Shown piece after piece: positions 56,664-64,000 of a DNA stretch of 64,000 bases; the stretch's first letter is position 1; every line of letters begins with the position of its first letter. The stretch is taken from the NCBI RefSeq assembly GCF_035627495.1, contig NZ_DASPLO010000167.1, forward strand, positions 1 to 64,000, in the 5' to 3' direction. The notes below the pieces were generated by a model that did not search any database, was not told where the DNA came from, and saw only the letters and a list, made by a program, of their open reading frames with translations. Source of the stretch: Methylocaldum sp035627495. Its GTDB lineage: Bacteria; Pseudomonadota; Gammaproteobacteria; Methylococcales; Methylococcaceae. The translations under genes were made by a program, and so were the position numbers.

Positions 56664-58787
56664 TCATGTCTCGGCTGACCGTTCTTGTGTCATCTCTGGC
56701 CGGTTTTTAAGCCAAGAGCTGTTCGACAACGGCAACCTGACCACGAATTCGCTCCCCTGACCGGGGCCGGCACTTAAGGCCTCTATCCTTCCACCGTGCA
56801 TTTCAACCAGCTTCCGCACCAAAGTCAGGCCGATCCCAAGGCCGCCCTGAGAGCGGTCCAGCGAGCGTTCGGCCTGGGTGAAAAGATCGAATACATGCGG
56901 GAGAAGTTCCGGCGAAATGCCGATCCCGGTGTCCTTGACGGACAATACGACTTCCCGGGTATCTGCGATCGCCGTCATTTGAATGCGTCCACCGTGGGGC
57001 GTGTACTTGGCCGCATTATTCAAAAGGTTGGTAAATATCTGAACAAGCCGGACCACATCCCCTGTAAGCAGGAGAGGTTCTTGTGGGCATGAGATCAGCA
57101 GCTGATGATGGTGGGCCTCGATAATGGCCGCGCTAGCCTCGACCGACCGCTCGATGAGCATGGACAGTTCGACAGGTTCGTTTTTTAGTGTGATTTTGCC
57201 ACGGGTAATGCGGGATACATCCAAGAGATCATCGACCAAATGAACCAAATGTTGGACTTGGCGATCGATCATATCCTTAACCCACTGCAGCCGAGGATCG
57301 CTCAGATTCAGCAGCCCCATTACCTGAACCGCATTGCGGATGGGTGCCAAGGGGTTGCGCAGTTCGTGGGAAAGCATGGCCAGGAATTCGTTCTTGCGCC
57401 GGTCCGCTTCCTCCAGTGCATCTTGTACCCGGACCAGTTCATCGATATCGGAGCCCGTGCCAAACCATTTGGTGATGCAATTGTTCCCGTCACAAATGGG
57501 GCGGGCGCGAACTTGAAACCATCGGTAAGACCCCTCGGCCGAGCGAAGACGATATCTGGTTTCGAATGGCTCGCCCGTTTCTACCGAATGCCGCCAGCGG
57601 AGTCTTGTCCGCTCGTAATCTTCGGAATAAACGGCTTTCGCCCAGTCGGCGCCAATGGAGTCCGGCGGTGAGCCCGTGTATTCATAGAATCGCGGACTGA
57701 TATAGTCGATACAGCCTTCTGGGTTGCTGGTAAACAGGATATCCGGCACCGTTTCGGCCATGGCACGGAACCGCGCTTCACTCTCCCGCAGTGCCGTTTC
57801 GGCCCACTTACGTTCGGTAACATCCCGTATGATTCCCGTGAACTTCCTGTATCCGTCGATCTGCATTTCACTGACCGTAAGTTCGGCGGAAAAAATGGTG
57901 CCGTTCTTATGCACGACCTCGACGTCACGGCGCATGCAGATTATGGTTTTCTGGCCCGTAGCGAGATAGCGTTCCATGAAACCGTCATGGCGCTCGCGCT
58001 CGGGAGACGGCATCAGCTTTCGGATGTTTTGCCCAACAACTTCGGCAACCGTATAACCGAATAGCCGCTCGGCAGCGGCATTGAAAAGCTCGATTTTACC
58101 TGCGCTGTCCGTAGTGATGATGCCATCAACGGCGGTGGTGATAATGCTCTGAAGCCGTTCCTCACTGGATTTTAGGGCTGCGGTACGCTCCTCGACCCGT
58201 CGTTCCAACTGTTCGTAGGCTTCTTGCAGAGCTGCCTCGGCCGACTCCCGCCGTGCGATCTCCGCTTCCAGGCGAGCATTTTTTTCCACCAGATCGGCAG
58301 TGCGCGCTGCAACTTGATTCTCCAGGTCATCGAGCACTTGCTCAAGCCGTTCCTTGGTCTCACGCTTTTCCAGCAAGGTCGCCACGAAATTTGCGGTGTT
58401 GACGATATATGGAGCATACGGCGCGAACGCCTGCGAGTTCCCAATCGCAAGGATCAGGAAGCCGTGTAGCTTTGTGGCCGCGCGCAATGGGATACATTCG
58501 GCCTTGGTATCGCGAACCGCGCCGCAGCGATTAAGCACAAGGGAAGGCGTGGCGTTCGCGCAGTAATCGCAAGCATTAGGGACGGTAGATGCCGAGCGCT
58601 CGGGTACGAACGCTCCAAGAAAGCAGAAATGGACGTCCACGATTCCGGGAATGTCCCGTAATGCACGGCAAAGGAATGCGGCCTGCTCTTCCTTGGCCGC
58701 CAGAATCCCGAGAGTTTGTTGTACGATCAGCAATTTCCCCAATATGTGAGGCTGAGGCTGAAAGGCGGCCGTTCCGAGATTTGTCAT
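56664..58787 (-). CDS. Hybrid-type sensor: GAF/PAS histidine kinase
   Basis: 707 residues, no transmembrane segments evident. A GAF-like N-terminal domain (about 20-150) with cysteines in NACDYCAN, and a Glu-rich coiled coil (about 150-215), are followed by two PAS domains (TAVDGIITTDSAGKIELFNA and ETVPDILFTSNPEGCIDYIS). HisKA has the phospho-acceptor in LAMLSHELRNPLAP and the HATPase_c domain has NAAKYTPHGG, DTGIGIS and GGLGIGL. It should autophosphorylate in response to a cytoplasmic signal. No receiver domain is attached and no response regulator is adjacent; the sigma-54 regulator at 62.6 kb faces the same direction but is not contiguous. Confidence 0.93.
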   Translation of the reverse strand: MTNLGTAAFQPQPHILGKLLIVQQTLGILAAKEEQAAFLCRALRDIPGIVDVHFCFLGAFVPERSASTVPNACDYCANATPSLVLNRCGAVRDTKAECIPLRAATKLHGFLILAIGNSQAFAPYAPYIVNTANFVATLLEKRETKERLEQVLDDLENQVAARTADLVEKNARLEAEIARRESAEAALQEAYEQLERRVEERTAALKSSEERLQSIITTAVDGIITTDSAGKIELFNAAAERLFGYTVAEVVGQNIRKLMPSPERERHDGFMERYLATGQKTIICMRRDVEVVHKNGTIFSAELTVSEMQIDGYRKFTGIIRDVTERKWAETALRESEARFRAMAETVPDILFTSNPEGCIDYISPRFYEYTGSPPDSIGADWAKAVYSEDYERTRLRWRHSVETGEPFETRYRLRSAEGSYRWFQVRARPICDGNNCITKWFGTGSDIDELVRVQDALEEADRRKNEFLAMLSHELRNPLAPIRNAVQVMGLLNLSDPRLQWVKDMIDRQVQHLVHLVDDLLDVSRITRGKITLKNEPVELSMLIERSVEASAAIIEAHHHQLLISCPQEPLLLTGDVVRLVQIFTNLLNNAAKYTPHGGRIQMTAIADTREVVLSVKDTGIGISPELLPHVFDLFTQAERSLDRSQGGLGIGLTLVRKLVEMHGGRIEALSAGPGQGSEFVVRLPLSNSSWLKNRPEMTQERSAET

Positions 58788-58894
58788 GATATGTCTCCAC
58801 CCTCAGGTGGATAGTGGAAGCCATCCGACTTCACGTAGGAGCGAGAGGTCGGTAACGTGCGGGCGATAAAACGACCGCACGCTGACGATGCCGG

Positions 58895-59530
58895 TCATGC
58901 CGAGGCTCGGAGCCGGGACAGGTACTGCTCGGGCGCTTCGTAATACGGGTTGTGCAGAATTTGCCCACGAACAATCATCAGGGGATGCACCCTTAAAACC
59001 TCGTACAAATTGGCACCGCCCAATCGGTTAGCATCGTACTGACAAATGATGCTGCTGAAAGGAACATCGTTTACGATGACATTAAGCATGGATTCGTATT
59101 CGAACCACCGTTCCATTCCTGGATGAGCGTTGCAAGTCCAGCCGGTCTCACCTGTAACGCGTACTCCCGAAAAGCCTTCATTGATACTTTGGCGGTACAT
59201 CGAATGCCAAGTCTCAATCATCCGCTCAGGGAGAAAAGCCCCGTCGGGGCAGTATGTCGTCTCCGCTTCACTTACGACGAGTTGGCCCGGCAGGAGATCC
59301 TCGGGTAAATTGACCCCTAAGCTGGAGAGATAGCGCTCAAGCTCGTCGCCGGATGGAGCATCGGCCAAATAGGCGACTTTTTCTCCGGATGCCAGGCCGC
59401 TCTCGACGAATTGTCCCATCGTGCGGCAATGCTCTTCTTCATCGGTGTAGATGTAGCAGAGGTGCCCTCCTGGAGAGAGATGCTGATCGGTAAAGCCGAA
59501 TGCTACATCCTTTTTTTGCCCGTAACACAT
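58895..59530 (-). CDS. MEDS-domain sensory protein
   Basis: 211 residues made of one MEDS domain (methanogen/methylotroph DcmR-like sensory domain). Features include GGHLCYIYTDEEEHCRTMGQ, KVAYLADAP, FSGVRVTGETGWTCN and EYESMLNVI followed by CQYDANR. The fold is RecA-like and the domain is thought to sense methylotrophic or one-carbon compounds, though the ligand is generally unproven. It lies 107 nt upstream of the histidine kinase on the same strand, so the two probably work as a pair. Confidence 0.88.
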   Translation of the reverse strand: MCYGQKKDVAFGFTDQHLSPGGHLCYIYTDEEEHCRTMGQFVESGLASGEKVAYLADAPSGDELERYLSSLGVNLPEDLLPGQLVVSEAETTYCPDGAFLPERMIETWHSMYRQSINEGFSGVRVTGETGWTCNAHPGMERWFEYESMLNVIVNDVPFSSIICQYDANRLGGANLYEVLRVHPLMIVRGQILHNPYYEAPEQYLSRLRASA

Positions 59531-59792
59531 AAGTTTGATCCAGGAAAGTTGTATCCAATTGATGCCAATGCTAACGCAAGTCTTTTGTCAGAAAAACCCT
59601 GTGGCCCGGTTGTGCGCGCCCAAGATCGATCGAGGTATGTGCGATTATCGAGTCCGATAACGTTTAGTGCTGCGTGCCGAAGCGTTACGGTGTGCAGAAC
59701 CAATACTGGTCCTGATCGGAAAGGCGCCCGTATTCTTGGGCCATCGGTCCTTATATTCATCTTTCACACCATAGCTAAAATAAGGATGAACC

Positions 59793-60956
59793 ATGAGCAA
59801 CCTACTCTTCGAACCGTATACGCTAGGGCCTTACACCTTGAAAAACCGCATGGTGATGGCGCCCTTGACGCGTTCGCGAGCCGGCCAGCCGGGTAATATT
59901 CCTACCGCTCTAAACGCACTCTATTACGCGCAGCGCGCATCCGCCGGGCTCATCATTTCGGAGGCCACGCAGGTGTCGCAGCAAGCCCAAGGGTACGCTT
60001 GGACACCCGGCATTCACACGCTCGACCAAGTGATCGGCTGGCGTTCGGTTACCGACGCGGTTCATAGAGCCAATGGCCTTATTTTTATGCAACTATGGCA
60101 TGTGGGCCGAATTTCGCACCCCGCGCTGCAGCCGGACGGGCAACTTCCCGTCGCTCCGTCGGCGATTCCAGCTTCGGGTATGGCCTTTATCGCCAACGAG
60201 CGAGGCGAAGGCGAAATGGTACCCTTCGTAATTCCCCGAGCGCTGGCAACCGATGAAATGCCCTATATCGTGAAGCAGTACACGCAGGGCGCAAGCAACG
60301 CCCTCAAGGCAGGTTTCGACGGCGTAGAAATCCACGCCGCTAACGGCTATTTGTTGGACCAATTTCTTAACACGAGTTCCAATCGCCGCACCGACGAGTA
60401 CGGCGGCCCGGTGGAAAACCGTGTCCGATTGCTGATGGAAGTGGTGGATGCCGTGTGTAAGACTTGGGGCGCGCAGCGCGTCGGCATCCGCTTGTCGCCG
60501 CTCGGCACGTTCAACGACATGGGCGACGACCACCCGGAAGAGCTTTTCGGCTATATCGCCGAACAATTAAACCGGTTTAATCTTGCCTACCTGCACATTG
60601 TTGAGCCCGAGATCGCCCGCGATATCGCCACCAAAGCATACGATCCGCGGGGACGGGCGATCATGAAGCTGATACGCGATAATTACCGAGGTACCCTAAT
60701 CGTTTGCGGCGGATTCGACCATGCCAAGGCCATGGCGTGCCTAGCGGAAAAGCGGGCCGACCTGGTGGCGTTTGGACGCTTGTTTCTCGCCAATCCCGAT
60801 CTGCCGGAGCGGTTCCGACAAACTGCCGAGCTGAACCGGCCGGATGAATCGACCTACTACGGCGGCGGCGCGAAAGGGTATGTGGATTATCCGACGCTCA
60901 AACAGTTGCGAGGGAAGGAACCGATGCCCTTATTCAATGAAGTGGAAAAAAGCTAA
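59793..60956 (+). CDS. Old Yellow Enzyme-family alkene reductase
   Basis: 387 residues, a TIM-barrel flavoprotein. NRMVMAPLTRSRAG near the start, QLWHVGRISHP, the substrate-binding IHAANGYLLDQFLNTSSNRR and the late FMN-phosphate binding segment are typical of the NemA/OYE group. It uses NADPH and FMN to reduce activated C=C bonds or nitro groups. AAGGA lies 8 nt before the ATG. It is 8 nt upstream of folA, so the pair is co-transcribed, perhaps because both use NADPH, but the pairing is not a conserved one that I know. Confidence 0.93.
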   Translation: MSNLLFEPYTLGPYTLKNRMVMAPLTRSRAGQPGNIPTALNALYYAQRASAGLIISEATQVSQQAQGYAWTPGIHTLDQVIGWRSVTDAVHRANGLIFMQLWHVGRISHPALQPDGQLPVAPSAIPASGMAFIANERGEGEMVPFVIPRALATDEMPYIVKQYTQGASNALKAGFDGVEIHAANGYLLDQFLNTSSNRRTDEYGGPVENRVRLLMEVVDAVCKTWGAQRVGIRLSPLGTFNDMGDDHPEELFGYIAEQLNRFNLAYLHIVEPEIARDIATKAYDPRGRAIMKLIRDNYRGTLIVCGGFDHAKAMACLAEKRADLVAFGRLFLANPDLPERFRQTAELNRPDESTYYGGGAKGYVDYPTLKQLRGKEPMPLFNEVEKS

Positions 60957-60964
60957 CAAGACTT

Positions 60965-61459
60965 ATGAAGATTTCACTTATCGTCGCCATGGGCGAGAAT
61001 CGGGTGATCGGCGTGGATAACCGCATGCCCTGGCATTTATCGGCGGATCTTAAGCGCTTTAAACAGATCACCATGGGGAAGCCTTTGATCATGGGCCGCA
61101 AAACTCACGAATCCATCGGCCGGCCGCTACCGGGCCGGAAGAATATCGTCCTGACTTCCGAACGGCAGTATGCCGCCCCTGGCTGTGTCGTCGTACATTC
61201 CCTGGAAGACGCGCTAAATGAGGCTGACGCCGACGAAGCTATGGTCATTGGCGGGGCGACCTTGTACGAGGAATTATTGCCGAAGGCCGATCGGCTTTAT
61301 CTCACGCTCGTCTACGGCGAGTTTGCAGGCGATACCTTTTTTCCCGAAATCGAGTGTAAGGAATGGCGCGAACTTGAACGTGTGGATGTGAATGAGGACC
61401 CCGACAGCGGCTTGAGCTACAGTTTTTTATTGCTCGAAAGGCAAGCCCGGCATTCCTGA
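60965..61459 (+). CDS. folA: Dihydrofolate reductase
   Basis: 164 residues, MKISLIVAMGENRVIGVDNR at the start, MPWHLSADLKRFKQIT carrying the active-site residues, GRKTHESIGRPLPGRKNIVL and the late GGATLYEELLPKADRLYLT. It regenerates tetrahydrofolate with NADPH. In many relatives folA directly follows thyA; here four genes intervene, two of them in the opposite direction. Confidence 0.97.
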   Translation: MKISLIVAMGENRVIGVDNRMPWHLSADLKRFKQITMGKPLIMGRKTHESIGRPLPGRKNIVLTSERQYAAPGCVVVHSLEDALNEADADEAMVIGGATLYEELLPKADRLYLTLVYGEFAGDTFFPEIECKEWRELERVDVNEDPDSGLSYSFLLLERQARHS

Positions 61460-61515
61460 GCTCGGCCGAACGGGCGGTAGCCGTTCCCGGCATTTCCGAA
61501 GGATAAGTCGGAGGC

Positions 61516-62004
61516 TTACGCCTTGGCTCCTTCCCGCTGCCAGTGCCCGGATTTTCCGCCTGCCTTCTCGAGCAGGCGAACCGACTGTATGGTCATTCCA
61601 CGATCCACCGCCTTGCACATGTCATAAATGGTGAGAAGAGCCACCTGCACGGCGGTGAGCGCCTCCATTTCGACCCCGGTTTGCCCGACGGTCTTGACCG
61701 TGACTTCGCAGCGTAGCCGTTGGCTTTTCGGCTCCGGTTCCAGGACTACGTCCACATTCGTGATCGCGATGGGATGACAGAGCGGAATCAGCTCCGAGGT
61801 CTTCTTGCTGGCCATGATGCCGGCGATGCGGGCAATCCCCAGAACATCGCCTTTCTTGTGGCCGCCTTGCATGATCAACTCCAAGGTTTCGGGGCGCATC
61901 TCGATATACCCCTCGGCAATCGCCACCCGCTGAGTGGATTGTTTGTCCCCGACGTCGACCATATGGGCTGCGCCTGATTCGTTGAAATGAGTGAGCTTGC
62001 TCAT
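61516..62004 (-). CDS. moaC: Cyclic pyranopterin monophosphate synthase
   Basis: 162 residues from the ATG at 62004; the frame is open for another 150 codons upstream, but those lie over the divergent flavin reductase and are noise. MoaC motifs are seen: MVDVGDK near the start, TSELIPLCHPIAITNVDV, and GVEMEALTAVQVALLTIYDM with CKAVDRGM carrying catalytic lysine and aspartate. It makes cPMP with MoaA in molybdenum cofactor biosynthesis. No other moa gene is in the window. Confidence 0.97.
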   Translation of the reverse strand: MSKLTHFNESGAAHMVDVGDKQSTQRVAIAEGYIEMRPETLELIMQGGHKKGDVLGIARIAGIMASKKTSELIPLCHPIAITNVDVVLEPEPKSQRLRCEVTVKTVGQTGVEMEALTAVQVALLTIYDMCKAVDRGMTIQSVRLLEKAGGKSGHWQREGAKA

Positions 62005-62082
62005 ACTGCGGTGGTCTGAAGCTAGGGGGATGGCAGTATTATAGAGCCGCAATGAACGCTTTTGCCGACCCGGAGGACGATA

Positions 62083-62592
62083 ATGAGTCAAGCCATAGCC
62101 GACTTGTTCAGACGAATCACCAGCGGCGTCTACGTCATCGGCGTCGCCGCCGGCGACCGGCGCAATGCGTTTACTGCGGCATGGGTGATGCCGGTATCTT
62201 TCGACCCGTTGCTGTTGGCGCTGAGCATCAATCCCCATCATTCGTCTTACGAATTGCTTAGGCAGGGCGGGGCGTTTTCGATCAATGTGCTGAGCCGGGA
62301 GCAGATGGACGTGGCAAGACATTTCGGCGCTCCTGCCAGCATCGACAAGCTGGCGTCCGTGGGTTGGCGAAAGGGGCGCGGCGGTGTGCCGCTTTTGACA
62401 GAGGCCCTGGCCTGGTTCGAATGCGATCTGGCCGGAGAATTTCCGGCTGGGGATCATGTGCTGGCGCTAGGGCGGGTTCTCAACGGCGCCTTGCTGCAGC
62501 CGAACGCAGAGCCGCTGACATACCGGGATACGGGCGATATGGACGGGGCATCGGCGATCTTTCCGGACCATTTTTCCGGTGCCGAACCTTGA
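62083..62592 (+). CDS. Flavin reductase-like FMN-binding protein
   Basis: 169 residues from the ATG at 62083, chosen over 62062 because CGGAGGAC lies at the right distance before it. The split-barrel flavin reductase pattern is clear: SGVYVIGVAAGDRRNAFTAAW, the loop PLLLALSINPHHSSYELLRQ and FSINVLSREQMDVARHFG. Such proteins supply reduced FMN to monooxygenases or are FMN-dependent redox enzymes; no partner oxygenase is adjacent. Divergent from moaC with a 78-nt shared promoter region. Confidence 0.9.
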   Translation: MSQAIADLFRRITSGVYVIGVAAGDRRNAFTAAWVMPVSFDPLLLALSINPHHSSYELLRQGGAFSINVLSREQMDVARHFGAPASIDKLASVGWRKGRGGVPLLTEALAWFECDLAGEFPAGDHVLALGRVLNGALLQPNAEPLTYRDTGDMDGASAIFPDHFSGAEP

Positions 62593-62600
62593 TCGAGCGA

Positions 62601-63995
62601 TCAGCTCGATTCCTTCAAGCCGTACTTCCGGATCCGATACCGCAGTGTTTCGCGGGTCGTGCCGAGTGCGCGGGCGGCGGCGGTGACGTTGCCGTCGTGG
62701 CGCTCCAAGGTGGTTCGAATGATATGGCAATCCATATCGTCCAAAGCCATGCGTCCGTCGAGCGGGATGAATAACCCGTCCTGAGTCTCCGATTCGCCTT
62801 GTAGAGTTCGTCTTACCTCCTGCCTGCGTAACTGCAACCATTCGGCCGGCAGCACCGGACCGTCGGCGAACAGCACGCAGCGCTCGATCACGTTCCGCAA
62901 TTCCCGCACGTTGCCGGGCCAGTCGTGAGCCCGCAACTCGGCCCAGGCCGCATCCGGAACGACCTTGACTTGCTTGCCGGCCTTGGCGTTGAATTCGGCG
63001 ACGAAAAGCCCCACCAGTTCTTCAAGGTCTTCCTTCACGTTCCGCAGCGGAGGCAGCGTAAGCTTGAACACGCTCAGGCGGTGATACAGATCGCCACGGA
63101 ATTCGCCTTTGCGAACCATTTCCTCCAAATCCCGGTGACTCGCGGCCAGGATTTGCACATCGACCGAGATTTCCTTTTCCGAACCCAGCCGGCGGATCTT
63201 CCGGTCCTCAATCGCTTTGAGCAGCTTGGCCTGGAGGTCCGGGGCCATCTCCCCGATCTCGTCGAGGAACAAAGTGCCGCCTTCCGCTTGTTCGATCAAT
63301 CCGCGGTGCCGCGAGACGGCTCCGGTGTAAGCGCCGGCTTCATGCCCGAACAATTCGGACTCCAGAAGCTCGCGCGGTAGTGCCGCGCAGTTGAGTTCGA
63401 TCAGAGGACTCTGTGCCCGCTTCCCGCCGTAATGGAGTATGCGGGCCGCCAGTCCTTTGCCGGTGCCGGTTTCGCCGCCGATGATCAAGGCGCTGAACGG
63501 CACCTGAGTCAGTCGTGTCAACATTTCGCGCACCCGCTGGGCCGCCCGGCTTTTGCCGACGTAGGCTTCCGGCGAATAACGGCGATGGCTCTGGCGGGCT
63601 TGTTGCGCGAGGCGTTTCTGCGCGTGGGCGCTGCGGGCGGCGCCCGCGATCACCAAATCCAGCCGCGCCAGCTCACATGGCTTTTCGAGAAAATCGTACG
63701 CACCCAATCGCAAAGCCCGCACCGAATCCGGCACGCTGCCGTAGCCCGTGAGCAGCAGCCATTCGGTATTGGCGACTTGCCCCTGAACGGATTCCATGAA
63801 ATCCAGTGCATTACCATCCGGCAGATGCATATCGGACAGGATCAGCAGGGGTTCCAAGCCTTGTTCCAGAAGCAGCTTTTTCGCGTCCTCGAGGTCTTTT
63901 GCCCACTCCACATCCCAACCCGCTTTGCGATAGTGGCGGGTCAGCTCGGAGCCGAGCAAGGTTTCGTCTTCGATGATCAGTAAGGTATTAAGCAC
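62601..63995 (-). CDS. Sigma-54-dependent NtrC-family response regulator
   Basis: 464 residues from a GTG that lies 5 nt from the window edge, so an earlier start outside the window cannot be excluded. The receiver domain has LIIEDE and the phospho-acceptor Asp55 (LILSDMHLPD). The AAA+ domain has Walker A GETGTGKG at about 174-181 and the sigma-54 contact loop GAYTGA (F to Y variant of GAFTGA), with LFLDEIGEMAPDLQ as Walker B. A Fis-type helix-turn-helix (NVTAAARALGTTRETLRYRI) ends it. It activates sigma-54 promoters when phosphorylated; the kinase is probably upstream, outside the window. It converges on the flavin reductase gene. Confidence 0.95.
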   Translation of the reverse strand: MLNTLLIIEDETLLGSELTRHYRKAGWDVEWAKDLEDAKKLLLEQGLEPLLILSDMHLPDGNALDFMESVQGQVANTEWLLLTGYGSVPDSVRALRLGAYDFLEKPCELARLDLVIAGAARSAHAQKRLAQQARQSHRRYSPEAYVGKSRAAQRVREMLTRLTQVPFSALIIGGETGTGKGLAARILHYGGKRAQSPLIELNCAALPRELLESELFGHEAGAYTGAVSRHRGLIEQAEGGTLFLDEIGEMAPDLQAKLLKAIEDRKIRRLGSEKEISVDVQILAASHRDLEEMVRKGEFRGDLYHRLSVFKLTLPPLRNVKEDLEELVGLFVAEFNAKAGKQVKVVPDAAWAELRAHDWPGNVRELRNVIERCVLFADGPVLPAEWLQLRRQEVRRTLQGESETQDGLFIPLDGRMALDDMDCHIIRTTLERHDGNVTAAARALGTTRETLRYRIRKYGLKESS

Positions 63996-64000
63996 GGCAC

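Noticed and set aside
62005..62457. A 151-codon extension of moaC
   Set aside because: It covers the divergent flavin reductase gene in antisense, and MoaC proteins are normally about 160 residues, as given by the ATG at 62004.
1..64000. CRISPR arrays, rRNA or tRNA genes, insertion sequences, prophage
   Set aside because: No regularly spaced repeats, no tRNA or rRNA-like sequence, and no transposase, integrase or phage structural gene was recognised on reading both strands.

Overview
The window is a GC-rich (roughly 55-60 %, by eye) bacterial chromosome segment that includes the replication-origin neighbourhood. The order rpmH-rnpA-yidD-yidC-mnmE on one strand facing dnaA-dnaN-recF-gyrB on the other, a GyrB of gammaproteobacterial length (807 aa), lgt-thyA-folA synteny and an RluE orthologue all point to a gammaproteobacterium. 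The MEDS-type sensor protein, the di-haem peroxidase, the B12-dependent radical SAM protein and the B-type oxidase would fit a methylotroph such as a member of Methylococcales, but that assignment is inference.

Region by region. (1) 0-1.6 kb: ribosomal genes rpmB-rpmG and an acetyl-xylan-esterase-type hydrolase. (2) 1.8-12 kb, minus strand: a composite defence operon reading hsdR, hsdM, hsdS, two very small genes, a Septu-like ABC ATPase, an HNH endonuclease and a RhuM-family protein; from hsdM onward the genes are chained by overlapping stop/start codons or very short gaps. (3) 12.5-20.7 kb, minus strand: a complete Wadjet-type (JetABCD) anti-plasmid system, preceded by a Fic protein with a four-unit direct-repeat operator candidate. 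(4) 21-24.2 kb: a DUF1269 membrane protein, an RNase T2, and two orphan ORFs in an arrangement resembling degenerate integron gene cassettes, one with a possible PD-(D/E)xK nuclease motif. (5) 24.2-28.4 kb: a B-type (ba3-like) cytochrome oxidase operon, including a 51-residue subunit, with a di-haem c-type cytochrome and a convergent di-haem peroxidase. (6) 28.5-44 kb: housekeeping and signalling genes, including a B12-radical SAM protein, two GGDEF-EAL proteins, an rRNA/tRNA methyltransferase-like protein, RluE, a Tat-exported amidohydrolase, an MCE lipoprotein and two transporters. (7) 44.3-54.6 kb: the origin block, with one perfect DnaA box and two parS sites. (8) 54.7-64 kb: lgt-thyA, a sensory pair, an Old Yellow Enzyme-folA pair, moaC, a flavin reductase and a sigma-54 response regulator.

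The most interesting non-coding element is at about 37.24-37.91 kb. It is a gene-free stretch packed with short hairpins that display GGA in the loop, including an exact ACAAGGATGT core, and is best read as an unusually long CsrB/RsmZ-type RNA that would sequester CsrA/RsmA. It converges on a gene for a glycine-rich RRM protein whose own leader carries a terminator-like hairpin. No rRNA, tRNA, CRISPR array, transposase or integrase gene was recognised. All identifications are by reading of motifs and gene order; no database search was possible.
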